Shown in pieces: positions 12,441-25,300 of a DNA stretch of 64,000 nucleotides (the first letter of the stretch is position 1; every line of letters starts with the position of its first letter). The stretch spans positions 558,001-622,000 of the forward strand of contig JAESUZ010000464.1 in assembly GCA_017311185.1 (NCBI GenBank), read 5' to 3'. The stretch comes from Proteles cristata cristata. Its lineage: Eukaryota; Chordata; Mammalia; Carnivora; Hyaenidae. The notes beneath the pieces are model-generated. The model did no database searches, had not been told where the DNA came from, and saw only the letters and a list, made by a program, of their open reading frames with translations. A program made the translations under genes and the position numbers.

Positions 12441-13365
12441 GATAATAGAAAATTATGAGGAAATTGTAGCCATTAAAAATAGATCCCCCTCTTCTCAAAA
12501 GTGATTCTTGTGAGCAAAACCTACGTACACTTTTATTATGGATGTACAGATAATAAATTGTATAGACAAAGATTCCTTTGAATCCTAGTTTAAAAAATAA
12601 AATAAAGAAAAGAAAATGGATCCCCGAAGCAAGTGCAAATGTTGGCGCCAGGCAGTTAGCACTGATGTCTCTGGTAAAAGATTTATGTTTGCCAAACCAT
12701 CTGTTGGTTAGTAACCACTTTCTCCTGAGGTGATTCAGTTAGTTTATTATAAAACCTATAGAACATTCCTCTTTCCTATTATGTAATTTCCCATAAAGGA
12801 ACTTAACTGCAGGTAATTTGACAACATGAAATATTAAATATCCTTTGATCACCATAGGAAGAACTGTTTTGATCACCACAGGTAGTAAAAGACAACCATT
12901 GCCAGACAACTTATAGTTGTTTGCATCTGACATGTCAGAGCACCCATTGTCAAGTGCATTTAAATGAAATTGGAAACAGATTCATCAAAGCAGCACAATG
13001 CCACTTTTCAAGAGAATTTTAGAAAAGCAGTACTTTCATCAGATTGTCAAAGGCAAATGAGAATTGCCATTTTGGACTCCTAACGGAGAACAGAGAAGGG
13101 AAATTGACTTAAATGACTAGCATCATGAAAATTAAGTAGGACGTGAAAATATTTAAACAGAGTAAATACTGAAAGTCAATTAGCTCCTTCAAATGTCTTC
13201 AGTGTGCATTTGCTGGATTTTCAATGCTCAACCTGACACTTTGTCTTAGATTTGTAATCGTGTACATCCATCTTACGTGAAAACACTCAGCATGCAGTCA
13301 ACTCATGATCCATGTTTATTGAGTGTTAACAATCATCCAAGAAGTGTATGAAGTCTTTTATCCCT
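12441..13365. other. Unassigned, nothing seen
   Basis: AT-rich, apparently unique DNA. An A-rich run at 12590-12618 is the only local feature. No exon, repeat or RNA gene is recognised. Confidence 0.5.
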
Positions 13366-13582
13366 GGGCGCCTGGGTGCTTGAGTTGTTTGAGCTTCTGC
13401 CTCTTGATCATTGGGTCAGGTCATGATCTCCGGGTTCACGGTTTCCAGCCCCACGTCGGGCTCGGTGCTGACGGAGCCTGCTTGATATTCTGTTTCCCTC
13501 TCTCTCTCTCTGCCCCTCCCCTGCTTGCTTTCTCTCTCTCTCTCACAATAAATAAATAAATGAATAAATAAATAAATAAATA
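13366..13582 (+). repeat. CAN SINE, plus strand
   Basis: The head GGGCGCCTGGGTGCTTGAG is followed by the B-box-containing segment, a CT-rich run and an expanded (AAAT)n tail at 13550-13582. Confidence 0.93.
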
Positions 13583-14615
13583 CAATATAACCTTAAAAAT
13601 ACTTGTCTCACAAAATCTTCATCTCGATAAGATTGGCACCAAGTGAAGGTGAAGAAAATGGATCCCAGCAAGTTCAGTTAGCTTCCCCAGCCTCCAATAA
13701 ACACCAGGTGACAGATTAGGGATTCAAACTTCAAGCTGGAGACATCAGCCCTCTCTCGCATTTAACTTGCTTACTCAATCCTTTGATCTTCATTTTGCCT
13801 TTCACCCTTGTTAGAGCCAAAGGTGTTCAAAAAGATACAAATGGAAGGGCTGACTTAACAGCCTTCTTTTCATGGTCCCTTTTGCTTCCTAGTACTCCCC
13901 CTCACTCTTCTTCTTGGATAGCTTTGCATCCTTGGGAAGGCTTGTTCAACGTAAGCCGTGACATGGATTCCTGAAGCTTCCCTTGAGAGCTGGTGTGAAG
14001 GGAGTGCTGTTCTACTCAGTGTCTTGGACCTCTACACATGCTGCTTTGGGGGCATGTTCCAAAGATAAGCATTGGTCAAACTCCTGTCACTGGTTCCTTA
14101 AGTCAGAATTACCCCTGATGGATTCAGCTGCTGAGGAATGGCTCTAGGAAGCTTATCGTGTGGTAAGAGCAGCATTCCAAACAAAATACACCTTCTCTTA
14201 GTTTCAGGAGAGACCCATTTAATTTCATGTTTCTTTAGCAGAAAGACTCTTTTCATACTCACAAAGGCCTATGACCAAGCAGGTTCCTGAACTTTCTGAA
14301 GCTTCCTTAACCTTTCCATTTTATAAAGGATGGGTCCGATCCATTCTTGTATGAGAAGAAATTATGTCTATAAAGGATTTGAAAGCTAAAATTGTCTTTG
14401 TTAGAATAGATCTGTTTGATTACAAGAAACATTGTTTCATCAGCTAATAGAAGTTAGGTAAGGAAAGCCAGAGAAAAGTTTCACACTCTTCTGATTCTCT
14501 GAATCCATTCATCTTTATCCATGTATAGTTTTATATATATTTATGTTTGATAAACCCCAAACGTCTACTACGATTGCTGATACTAGAATGATAGCCGTCA
14601 AGACCGTAGGTCACA
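13583..14615. other. Unassigned, nothing seen
   Basis: Apparently unique DNA with no convincing exon or repeat. Short open frames are chance-sized. Confidence 0.5.
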
Positions 14616-14830
14616 GGGTAACCTGGGTGGCTCAGTTGGTTACGCATATGCGTTCAGCTCCGATGAGAATCTCATGGTTCCTGAGTTTGAACTCCACATC
14701 CAGCTCTGTGCTGATAGCTCAGAGCCTGGAGCCTCCTTCAGATTCTGTGTCTCGCTCCCTCACGGGCTCTCCCTACTTACGCTCTGTCTCTCTCTTGCTC
14801 CAAAATAAATAAACATTTATATATTTTTTT
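14616..14830 (+). repeat. CAN SINE, plus strand (older member of a pair)
   Basis: A diverged head (ACCTGGGTGGCTCAGTTGG), the CT-rich segment and a tail of AAATAAATAAACA followed by AT-rich sequence. The next SINE is inserted immediately behind this tail. Confidence 0.92.
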
Positions 14831-14849
14831 AAAAGAAGGTAGATAATAG

Positions 14850-15083
14850 GGGTCCCTGGGTGGCTTAGTCGGTTAAGCGTCCGACTTTCGCTTAGGTCAT
14901 GATCTCGCGGTTCGTGGGTTCGAGCCCCACGTCGGGCTCTGTGCTGACTGCTAGCCCAGAGCCTGGAGCCTATTTCAGAGTCTGTATCTCCCTCTCTTTC
15001 TGACCCTCCCCTGCTCACGTTGTCTATCTCTCTCCTAGAAATAAATAAAAAAAAATTTTTTTTAAATTAAAAAATAAATAAAT
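14850..15083 (+). repeat. Young CAN SINE with perfect 19-bp target duplication
   Basis: It has a well-preserved tRNA-Lys-like head with TTAGTCGGTTAAGCGTCCGA and a B box in GGTTCGAGCCCC. It is flanked by the identical 19-mer AAAAGAAGGTAGATAATAG at 14831-14849 and 15084-15102. This is L1-machinery insertion, and a perfect duplication of this length marks a fairly recent event. Confidence 0.97.
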
Positions 15084-15102
15084 AAAAGAAGGTAGATAAT
15101 AG

Positions 15103-16070
15103 ATCCAACTCTTATAGGGTTTCCAGTTTGATGGACATCTTACTTCTTGAAGATCTTTTTTCCTATACAAGTTTAGAAGCAACTCACTCAACTGTGTCTA
15201 ATTCTGGCTGTCCATTTAGAAGAATTTGTGCCATGGGCTGAATTACTATTAAATGTAAGAGGGCCTATGGAAACAAACAACGAAATAAACGAAACCGTGT
15301 TGACCTGTGGGAGTGTCTTCAGGACAGGTACATCATGGGGTTGGCAGTTACATACGTATATGCGTTTCACTCTCCTTGGATCATGTACCAGATCTAGTAG
15401 ATTAGCAACATTACTCAATGTATTTGCTGTGCTTTCATGCATTATTTTCGGTTGAAATCCTACATAAGTATTCTCTAATCCATTATCACATAAATTCTGT
15501 CTTGTATTTTCAGAGTACACACATCAAAGTGTTTTTCAGCCTCTTATACTCCTTTAAAACTTAGAAACTTTGAAGGATTTTATTAATTGTTATTAAGAAA
15601 AGGACTTTCAAAAAAGGACGTTCTCAGAGAAAGGAATGCTAAAGGAATTACCCAGTTTGAAATCTACTTTCCCGGGATTTGCATTATTGTCTTTAACTTT
15701 GAGCATACGCTTCGTGGTTTTTGTGTATGTAATACAATGGGACCTCAAAAATTCTTAAAAATTATGTTTAAAAGTGATTCGAAATTATGCAAGTGTAACG
15801 GTTTTCCACATCTCTTGGGGATCAAGCTAGTTGAACATCCTCATGTACACCTGTATAGAAGTAGACAGACAAGTAGATGGATGGGTAAATAAATGAATGG
15901 ATGGAAAGAGGAAGAGAAGTTACTTTGCAGAAAATGAATTACCCTATGGTTATTAGAATACAAATTTTGCCATACTTGAGTTTGTCAAAAAATGAAATAC
16001 AGAGCTACCAATGTTGAACTGTGTTTCATAAACACAAATTTAGTAATGTTTAAATTGCCCATGGTTTCCT
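15103..16070. other. Unassigned, nothing seen
   Basis: Apparently unique DNA. A short GATG/AATG-type patch at 15870-15905 is the only local repeat. Confidence 0.5.
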
Positions 16071-16200
16071 TCTTTTTTTTTTATGACTGATTAATATTCC
16101 ATATAGATAGGTTGTTTCTATTTCTTGGCTATTGTAAATAATACTGCTATTAACCCTGGAGTGCATGTATCTTTTTGAGTTAGCATTTTCATGGTCTTTT
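16071..16200 (-). repeat. Old L1 ORF2 fragment, minus strand
   Basis: The plus strand shows the reversed L1 words TTAATATTCCAT, TTGGCTATTGTAAATAATACTGC and TTTTTGAGTTAGCATTTTCAT in order. It is older than the L1 next to it. Confidence 0.7.
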
Positions 16201-16518
16201 TTTTTTTTTAATTTTTAATGTTTCATTTTTGTTTTTTTATTTTTTTTATTTTTTTTAAATTTTTATTTATTTTTTATAAATAGTTTATTGGCAAATTAGT
16301 TTCCACAGAACACCCAGTACTCACCCCCACAAGTGTCCTCCTCCATGCCCATCCCCCCTTCCCCCCACATCCATCAGTCCTCAGGTTTTGTTAGCATTCA
16401 AGAGTTTCTCATGGTTTGCCTCTCTCCCTTTCCCCCACCATTTACCCCCTTCTTCTCCGCTTTCCTCCTCAGTTAAGTTCCTCCTAATCCTCTTATACGT
16501 GCAAACATATGATATTTG
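16201..16518 (-). repeat. L1 3' end, 5'-truncated, minus strand
   Basis: A T-rich start (reversed poly-A) is followed by the same 3' UTR as the full-length L1 at 3.4-3.65 kb, from AATAGTTTATTGGCAAATTAG through CTTATACGTGCAAACATATG. It is only about 320 bp, cut just inside the end of ORF2. Confidence 0.88.
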
Positions 16519-16529
16519 CCAGTTGTAAT

Positions 16530-16650
16530 GACATGGATGAACCTCGAGAGCATTATGCTAAGTAAAATAAATCAGAAGGAGAAAGCCATATGATCTCTCC
16601 TGTGGAATCAAAAACAAATAAATAAATTAATAAAACCAATTTCACAAAAA
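16530..16650 (+). repeat. Old L1 fragment, plus strand
   Basis: GACATGGATGAACCTCGAGAG and GCTAAGTAAAATAAATCAGA are the end of ORF2 of an older L1 in sense orientation. Confidence 0.7.
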
Positions 16651-18145
16651 AATTGCACCTGGTGAGTAAGAATAAAGATTTTAAAAATATTGAGGTAGGT
16701 GTCATTTTACGTTTCATTCGTAGAATCAGCTTAGTTAGTCCTTCCTTTAAAGATGAAAGTAGCACATCTGTCCTTCCCTCTTCTCTCTGTCTTTTAGAGT
16801 TTATAGCAATTTTTATTTTGGAAATATATTTAAAATCTACATTCTCTTCTGCCATGGCCATCTGTACTTGCTTTCTTGTACATTCCTACTTTAGTGGTTT
16901 CATTGCTCTTCCCCAGCCATTACACCATATTCATAAAATTAGGGGGCCTTTTAAAACATCATCTCTGGATTGGCTGGATTCCATCCTCATATTAATTTTT
17001 TCGTATGCCTTTGCAGGTAAGGCTCATGGATGATGTATTTGTGACAATTCTGTTAGCTCGTAAAATTTCATGGTTATCGACATATGGCTGTATGGCTTTT
17101 TTTTTTTTTCTCCTGCAGGAAGACACTGAGCACACACTCTCATATACCATGTAGTGTCCTCACTACGAACTGATATTCCCGAACTGGGACACTTAAAAGT
17201 GGACCCAGTAGCCATACACTGTACTAAATACAATAACAGTGAAACACCAGATGTTGTATGAGTTTTCAAAAGAGTAAGAAGAGTGTGGGCAAAAGCACAG
17301 AGATCAGAACCAATCATGCAGAGACACCATCGAAACGTTGCCAGTCTCGGAGCCCAGGTAAGACACCACAGGGGTCAGGGAATCGGGGGCAGTAACCAGA
17401 GCCCGGTCCTTGAATGTCCTGAAACCCAAACTTTCTTCATAGACAATAGTATGATACAACTGTTTTCATAGAGTTCCCACCCCACTCCTGTCCCCACCCT
17501 CAGTTGTTCGCAGTCAGACTTCTACTGACTTTTGGCCTGGATCTTTCCACGTGTCCTTTGATCATGCCATTGGGCGTTGGCTGTGTCACAGAGCTGACTT
17601 TTCTAGGCATGGGTCTTCCCGCACACATTTTTCTGAATAAAAATTCTGACACACATTTGACAATGTCTGCCCAATGCTCTTACTCTTCCAACCAACTTGG
17701 CTATGAATACTGTCACAGTTTCACACCTTCTTCCTTTCCGTTATCTGCAGACCCAATTCTCCGATTTTCAATCTATAGAGGTCACATTCTAGAATGGGGA
17801 AGCCGGCTTCAGGTTTAGCCCTCTCAAGTGACTTGCTCCTTCTCTTAAGATACCTGAAGGATTTTGCTTATTCCTTTTATCCTATAAGGTGATGTATGTA
17901 TCTTATACTGTGCTATACACATCTCAGCCTTGGGGCCATAAATTCATCTAAGACTCTTTTATTCTGGAAAACAAATGTACTTTTCCTTTGGGGTTTCCAA
18001 TATTTCTGTATTCTGGGGCTATTTTACTGTATGGTACCTTGAACTACTATCTGGTTTATTTGTGAATCTCTTGATAATTGTATCATCATGTAGCCTTTTC
18101 ATTGCCATTGTCTTTTAGTTACACATTGATCTCTTTCCTTTATTT
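16651..18145. other. Unassigned, nothing seen
   Basis: Apparently unique DNA. The T run followed by CTCCTGCAG at 17098-17119 looks like a splice acceptor, but no open exon of useful length or donor follows. Confidence 0.45.
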
Positions 18146-18149
18146 TTTA

Positions 18150-18355
18150 AATGCTTTTAACGTTTTTTATTTATTATTGAGAGACAGCATGAGTGGAGGA
18201 GGGGCAGAGAACGAGGGAGACACAGAATCTGAAGCAGGCTCCCAGCTCTAAGCTGTCAGCCTAGAACCCGAGGCGGGGTTCAAACTCTCAGACTGTTAGA
18301 TCCCAGACTGAGCCACTGTAAGAGGGCTCAACCCTCTGAGCCACCCAGCCGCCCC
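18150..18355 (-). repeat. CAN SINE, minus strand
   Basis: It runs from a reversed A-rich tail through GAGAGACAGCATGAG to CTGAGCCACCCAGCCGCCCC. An insertion in the head region (AGCCACTGTAAGAGGGCTC) makes the head slightly longer than usual. Confidence 0.9.
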
Positions 18356-19060
18356 TATCGCTTCCCCTGAAACTTCAATCAAGATGCCGGTTTTTCAGGT
18401 GGAAACCTCATGTCTTTCTGCTTCTCCTCTGTTTACTGATCCTGTTTTGACCTTGTGTAGAGTCTTTGTTTTGTCCTCGCCTCTAAATTTTGATACCTTT
18501 GCATTGACATGACTTCTCGTCTTAGAGCTCTCATTCTCTTAAATCTAGCTGTTTCAATTCCACTTCATGGAGAAATTTCATGTAAATGTTTTTCTGTTCC
18601 TAGGGTTATGTTTACTGTTAAGACTAAGGATCGTTCCTTTATTTTGCCCTGCTTTGTTTTCCTCAATAGACATACACTGATCCTGTGCCTTTCTTCCCTA
18701 TGGCTCTTGTTTCATGTGGGATGTGAATTTTTCCCTCCATACGATATCCTCTAGGTGAATGGCCTCTCACATGCTTTCTTTTTGTCTGGCTGTGGTAGCT
18801 GATATATTCCCTCTCTCTTCCCCTTGAAGAACATGTCAAATCCCACACACACACACATACCCAACCCCTAGAAACTCTGAATGTGTTACTCTAAGTGTCA
18901 ATAGAGCCTTTGGAGAAGGGATTAAGTTAATCATTTTGAAATGGAAACGAAATCTGTCTAAACTGTGTGGGATTCATGGTATGACAAGAACCATTGGTAT
19001 GGGAGGTGGGAGAATGATAGAACAGAAACGAGACAGTGGAAACAGATACTGAAGTCTTAT

Positions 19061-19278
19061 GTTTTTTGGTTTTTAATGTTTCTTTATTTTGGAGAGAGAC
19101 AGAATACAGGCGGGGATGGGGAGGGGAGGGAAGAAAGACGGAGACACAGAACCCAAAGCAGGCTCCAAGCTCTGAGCTGTCAGCACAGATCCCTATGTGG
19201 GAATCGATCTCCCAGACTGCAAGGTTATAACATGAACTGAAGTGAGATGCTTAGCAGACGGAGCCACCCAAGTGCCCC
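19061..19278 (-). repeat. CAN SINE inside the MaLR LTR, minus strand
   Basis: Reversed tail TTTTTAATGTTTCTTTATTTT, GA-rich segment and CGGAGCCACCCAAGTGCCCC head. Moderately diverged. Confidence 0.9.
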
Positions 19279-19415
19279 TGGAATGGTGTGTTTTGAAGAG
19301 GAAGCGGGGGAGCTGGATGCGAAGAATTCAGGCAAACTGTGAGCTTAGTAAAACAGAGAGCAGAATCTCCCCTTGAGCCTCCATAAGAAACCGATCTTGT
19401 CAAAACCTTGATTTG

Positions 19416-19628
19416 GGGGCGCCTGGGCGGCTTAGTCGGTTAAGCGTCCGACTTTCGCCTGGGTCATGATCTCGCGGTTCATGGGTTCGAGCCCCGCGCT
19501 GGGCTCTTTGCTGACTGCCAGCTCAGAGCCTGGAGCCTGTTTCAGTCTGTGACTCCCTCTCTCTCTGACCCTCCCCTGCTCACGCTGTCTCGCTCTCTCT
19601 CCTAGAAATAAATAAAACATAAATAAAA
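19416..19628 (+). repeat. CAN SINE inside the MaLR LTR, plus strand
   Basis: Well-preserved TTAGTCGG-type head and CTCCTAGAAATAAATAAAACA tail. The flanks AACCTTGATTTG and AACTTGACTTG look like an imperfect target duplication. Confidence 0.93.
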
Positions 19629-20049
19629 ACTTGACTTGAAGTTGTAAGGCCCATGTTGAACTCCTGACCTCCAGAATTGTAAGATCATAGATTTGTATTT
19701 TTAGTCCCTAGGTTTGTGGTCATTTGCTATAGCAGCAAAAGGAAAGTAATACAGTAAAGGATCTTCAGGACAATGCATTCTATTCAATGGGATCTAGACA
19801 TAATCTGAAACGTCTTACTTTTAGGTGAAAGTATTCTTTTTTTTTCTCCTTCCAAAATGTACTGACGGTTCAGTTCGTAATTCTCCGAAGTCACAAGCCT
19901 GTTCAAAGAACTACTTGTGATTATTTCATTGTATTCTATTTTATTTTTATCGCTGATCACCAGTCACTTCCTGACATTCTTCCGTGAAGTCACAGATTTT
20001 TAAGGGTTAAGACTTCCACCCTGGGAAATGAGTTTTGTCGTATGCTCCT

Positions 20050-20430
20050 ATCATACTTTGCTCGCCCTTTCCTCTTGAGATGGTAGCTAAGCTAACCTAA
20101 AATTATATCTCCCTGCTAGTATAAATAACACCATGTGTATCACTCTTGTAATGACCTCTTTCTGGAATGAAATTGTAGGCTCATGGATTATATGCTTATT
20201 TAAGTTTACAAAATATTGGCTAATTGTTCCTGAATGGGGCTACTTAAGTCATTTTCGATCATGAGGATGCCTTCCCCACCCCCCGATCTTAATACTCATT
20301 TGTATGGTTTGACCTATTTTTTTAATAATATGATACATGTAAAATAGTATCTAATTTTTCCTTTCAACTTTTCTGATAGCTTCCAAGGCTGAGCATGTCT
20401 TGATCAATGTGTCTGCCATTCAGTGGCTAT
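20050..20430 (-). repeat. Probable ancient L1 fragment, minus strand
   Basis: Weak, ordered similarity to reversed L1 ORF2 sequence, for example GAGCATGTCTTGATCAATGTG and GTAAAATAGTATCTAATTTTT. Too decayed for a firm call. Confidence 0.4.
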
Positions 20431-21480
20431 AAGAGGTGAGCCCCTGGTAAGTGAGGGGAATGTGCAGAGGCAGCATCTACTGGGGTCACAGAAAACTGAG
20501 GGAGGCCGTAGTTTATGGCCTGGGTCAGGCCCAGCTGTTGACGTGGCGGTAAATACTGATTACCCTTAATGGAAGGAGTCTATGCCATGGTTGATGAGAG
20601 ACAGGATGGAGCTGAGCACAGAGTTAAAACCCTGGAAAGAGCCCAGCTGTTCCCAGAGGACACAGACTGGGGCCTGGAACAGAAGCCTGTAGAATGAGAC
20701 CTTCATGCTTGAGCAGAACAAGGTCATTTTGAGATCCAGGAATGGCCGCGCAATCCAAGGGTTTTCCTTTCCCCAAACCTCTGGGGCATCTGATTAGGAA
20801 AAGAGTAGCAAACAACACAGTGGCTTGTTGTAAACTTACATGAGACTGTTCCCAGTAGTGGGGAAAAGTCCATGTATTTTAGGGTTGTCTAGAAGTATGT
20901 ATTGTCCTCAAATCCACACTTATATACCCATATATGCTTCACGTGGAACTGTTTCACATCAGTTAAAGAGTGCTGTTGACAAGATCTAACGTCAACTCTC
21001 TTGTACCATTCAGGGCTAGCTCTCTAAGGTCCTATTTTCTCTTCCCCGGTGGAGATTTAGTAATGTGGTTCCGGTGACCCATCAAAGGATGTTCTTTATT
21101 GGATTCAAGTCATCTCTAGTTTTGCTATCCTGTGCAAGGTACACAAATTCAAGTCAATGACAGGGTTTCCAATGGTTGAAAGCAGTCCCTTGAGTCAGTG
21201 GGGCATGGCACTCCTTCAGTCCTGTGAGGACCAGCTGGGTCCCTGGGGCGCAGTGATGTCATCCATAGGTCACAGAACACTGATGCTGGCTTCCATCATA
21301 ATAGGCCTACTGGTATCCTGAGCGCTGGTCAGGAGAGTGATTCAATGGGGACATAAGTTCACCAGTGGGTTGCTGTTCTTGAACGTACTGATTTGATTCT
21401 TTGCTATCCTGTACTGATTCTCTGAGAACAGAATTTCACAGAGAAAGATATTGATCGGAGTCCCTCCGAAGAGGGGCACC
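20431..21480. other. Region upstream of the FAM170 gene
   Basis: This kilobase should hold the promoter and any 5' untranslated exon of the FAM170 gene. I see no CpG island and no well-placed TATA box, which fits a tissue-restricted promoter but proves nothing. No repeat is recognised. Confidence 0.4.
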
Positions 21481-21550
21481 ATGAAGCGAAAACAAAAAAG
21501 GAAACATCTGGAAAGCACATACTCCACCCAAAGTGTCAAGAAGTCAAGAG
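21481..21550 (+). CDS. FAM170A: FAM170 gene, coding exon 1
   Basis: 70 nt encoding [20 protein letters not shown] and three more residues, rich in Lys and Arg. It ends TCAAGAG followed by GTAAGTG, a near-consensus donor. Any 5' UTR upstream on the same exon is not bounded. Confidence 0.85.
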
Positions 21551-22292
21551 GTAAGTGTTAAGCATCTTCCTGAGCATTGGGTACCATGGAGAAGGGAGAG
21601 GGGCACCTGGGTGGCTCATTTGGTGAGGTGTCCATCTCTTGATTTGGGCTCAGGTCATCATCTCGCGGTTCATGAATTCGAGCCCCATGCCGGGCATGTG
21701 CTAACAGTGCTGAGGATTCTTGGGATTCTCTCTATTTCCCCCTCCACCTCTCTCTCCCTCTTCCTACAAGGAAATCAACTGGAAAACACGAAAGAGGGTG
21801 AGAGGATCCCTAGCTGTGTTAAGGTCGAGGAGGATGGACGGCTGGGGGAGGGATGTATAGATGCGGAATTTTCTGAAGTAACATGTCATCTCAGAGGAAA
21901 CAGAGTTCAGATGACCAAGTCCTTGTCTCTGCAGCTTAGGACCTGTACTACTTATACCATGTCACTCACTGTGACACAGGCATAGTGGATGAGTAGTGCA
22001 GTTCTTCTTAAATAAAGGATTTTTTCCTTTGGTTTTTCCCTAAGGACAATGGGTAAGTACAGGATGTTACTTGGAGTCTTCTAATCGTCCTTTATCCTAT
22101 TGATGGAGGAGAAAATGGGGCTCATAGAGGTGAGGCAACCAATCCGTCACTGAAAACTGGTTGTACAGGGATGACTATCTGAAGTCGGAATTTATGTATT
22201 CCGACGTCAGAATAGGAAAATGAAAATGGAGGGCTCCTTTGTGACACGCAAGAAAAAGGCAGAAGACACACAGCACAGTTTGTGGAAAATGT

Positions 22293-22323
<31 letters not shown>

Positions 22324-25300
22324 TTTCATGGGAAACTGAAATAGTTCTGATTCCTATGGAGATGAATAGTAAATAGGTAAGTTCTTTGAACTGTAGAAGA
22401 TGTTTGTGATTTTTTGAAAAAGATGGGAAATTGAACTCGTTCTGGCTTCTATGGAGATCCATAGTAAATAAGCAGCTTCTGTGAGGGAAGACAATTGTTC
22501 CTAGGGGGACAGATGAGAGCCACCGCCCGTAAGTTCCAAGGGGTAGCTCCTCCTCTGGAAAGAAGATGGCGCTTGCCTACAGTGTTGGGCGTCTGTGGGG
22601 AGAGAGGGCTAGACAAGGAGTCTGTCTGCAGGTCTAGCGACAACAACATGAGCGCATGATGAGAGATGTTATTAAGTGGGAACTATGAGAGCTGTCAAGC
22701 ATGCACTCACAATCATGTGTTCACATATACACACATGTAGAATGTACATAAACCAGCCAAAGGTAGATATCAGTATAAAGTGGTTCACTTGCTGTGTGCC
22801 AGGTGCAGTTATTTGCTCTGAAGAACACGTTCCATCTCTGCTTCATGGGTTCGAGTACTTTGGTCTTCTGTGACTCCTACACAAAGGCATCAATTTCTTG
22901 CTTCTTTCATACTTCAGCGTATATGAGAAGGAATGGGTCAGGCCTCCTGGGCTGATGGAACCTGTGCTGTCATTCACATGCAGCTTTCAACTGGACCCTG
23001 GGTTGTCAACATTCCCATCAGCTAGGAAAGGAAAGAGCGCAGAGGGACACAGAGGAGGTCTTTATAGTTCTGGCTAGGGAAGTGGCACGTGTCCTATCCA
23101 CTCATTTCCGTTGTCGAAAACATCCTCGCATGGTCAGAACTACCCCAAGAGAAGTTGATCAATCGAATCTACTGCGTGGTCCAGGTTAAAAGGACACAGC
23201 TTGCCGTCTCTGCTCCATTTACAAAGAGCCCCCTTCTAGGAAGCCAATCATTAATCATATATAAATACAATCAATGAACAATCCTAGTGTGCTCTCCATG
23301 AAAATGCAGGCCCTATTTGTTCGCAAAACATGTCACGTAGTAGACTCCTCTCGTTTGTTTCATGGATTGATAAATGGACAGACACCCAACCTGGACCACA
23401 TCTCTGTCATTTGTAGGTAATTTCTCATCAAACCTGAATTTGCAACTTCTGCAACATGGACACCAGGGAATGCCCCCAACTCAAGACCAGACGGCAAGGG
23501 GAGATTCTTCTTCAGATTGCTTCTCCGGCAAGTCTTCAGAAAACCAAGTCGCTGCTGCTGGTACGTAGAGTGTGTTGAACACATTGGGTTCTAGGCAGAC
23601 GCCAGGGATCCACTGGCTGATTCTGCCATTAGATGATACAAGGCTGCCCGGTATAGAATGCAACTCTAAATGGGTCTTCCTCTTCTTCCATGATCAACAG
23701 GGGAAGCCATCAGTGGCAAGGGAAAACTACATAAAAGGACTAGAATACTAGGCCCCAAAAGATCAGTGGAGATAGGTGCTTTATTTGAGGACATGTGTGG
23801 GAGAGTGTCTGGGTATGAGAATTTGACGAGTCAAATGTGGAAGAGTGGGTCGGGATGAACTTGCCAAAGCAGTTTTGTTACCAGGAAGGTAGGAAATCGT
23901 TCATAGCTTGGAACAGGCCCAGAGAAGGAGGATCAAGTCGAGATCTGGACTTGAGGTAGAGTTCAAAGACATCCAGCCCAAGACCCATCCCTTTCTTGGA
24001 GAGTTCCAGCCAGTGTTCTCACTCTGATCCCTCTTTACCCTCATCATTCATTTCCTTATAATTTTCCACATGCATGGACATTCTCTAGGCCATCTTTTTG
24101 TCCCTACCACACAAGCAGCGATAGTTTCTCTGACTTCTAAAACCCTACATCAGTTATCCCTGTTTTTTAACATTCCATGTCAATAGGAGTGCACCATTTG
24201 TAGTCTGTCTCATTACATTCACTCATCATTCGATTGGTGAGATTAATCTATGTTCTGTGTGCACTTTATTTTATACACACAGATTTGATGAATGTCAATC
24301 ATTTCTTTATTGATTATACATTGCTGAGTACTGGGTTGCTTTGAATATGGGGCTACTCTGAAAAGGGATGTTCTCGATATTCGATTACGCGTCTTTTGCT
24401 ATCTGGACTGATTTCCGTTTGGCACATGCTTGAGTTCAATGGCTAGGCAGTAGTTTTCAGAGTTGATCTTCATCCCTTAGACCTCAGTCTTGTATACCTA
24501 CATGTTCTAACGCAGTCGCATGTCACTGTACCCTTCCCCTTTCACATCCGGGCTGTACCCCCGTTTGCTTTGGATCTCGAAGCTAATATTCTCTTTCTCT
24601 TACAGTTTTTTATTGTTGCAACCTCCAATGCTCTTCCTTAGATTTCACAAAGACACTAATTCTGTTAGTCTTAAGGAGAATATTCCTAATAATTACCTTG
24701 GACACATAAATCATAACAACCTATACACACTCAAATCTGTAATCATGGGACATGCAGTCTACACACATGAGTATTAGCTGAACTGAAACAGACACAAAGC
24801 ATACCTACCATTCTCACTCACCCACAATTCACCCCATATTCAGATTCAAAAACACAAAATCAATCATAGACTAAGCCTCTATCCTGTTTGAAGCAGCATG
24901 TTAAGGAACTTATGTACACCAATCCCATTGCATCCATCACCACAGCTTGCTACAGTATGTGCAAAATATATGTACCAGACGCATCCTTAAGAGACGGTCA
25001 TCATTTTGTTATGTTTCTTTAATTTTGAGAGAGAGAGACAGACCGCAAGCCAGGGAGGGGCGGGAGACACAGAAACAGAAGCTGGCTCCAGGCTCTGAGG
25101 CATCTGCACAGAGCCTGATGCGGTGCTCGAAGTCACAACCCATGAGATCATGACCTGAGCCGAATCGGATGCATAACTGACTGAGCCACCAAGGCGCCCC
25201 AGAGATGATCCTAATCTTAAACAATTAGTGAGCCATGAGCTTGGTTAACTTGGAAACAGAGACACTGGTGTGATAAGAAAGAGTATGGACTTCAAAACTC

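Larger units (their letters stand above)
18830..19755 (+). repeat. MLT1-like MaLR LTR, split by two SINEs
   Basis: Three separated pieces keep the order of an MLT1-type LTR. The first is CTGAATGTGTTACT..GGATTAAGTTAATC at 18870-18945; the second is the AACCTTGAT piece ending at 19415; the third is CTCCAGAATTGTAAG..TTTGTGGTCATTTGC at 19665-19730. SINEs at 19061-19278 (minus) and 19416-19628 (plus) interrupt it. MaLR elements are old non-autonomous ERVL relatives. Assignment is from memory of the consensus. Confidence 0.6.
21776..23416. other. FAM170 intron 1, remaining sequence
   Basis: Holds a (GT)n run at 22293-22323 and two diverged copies of a 57-bp unit at 22329-22385 and 22424-22480. Nothing else was seen. 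Confidence 0.5.

Noticed and set aside
14872..14945. tRNA-like sequences (A and B boxes) in many places
   Set aside because: They are heads of CAN SINEs derived from tRNA-Lys, followed by CT-rich bodies and A-rich tails, not tRNA genes.
16201..16650. Another twin-primed L1 at 16.2-16.65 kb
   Set aside because: The plus-strand piece belongs to an older L1 type than the minus-strand 3' end, so they are separate insertions.
17098..17170. Additional upstream exon after the T-rich tract and CTCCTGCAG
   Set aside because: No donor or sustained frame follows, and nothing links it to the FAM170 exons.
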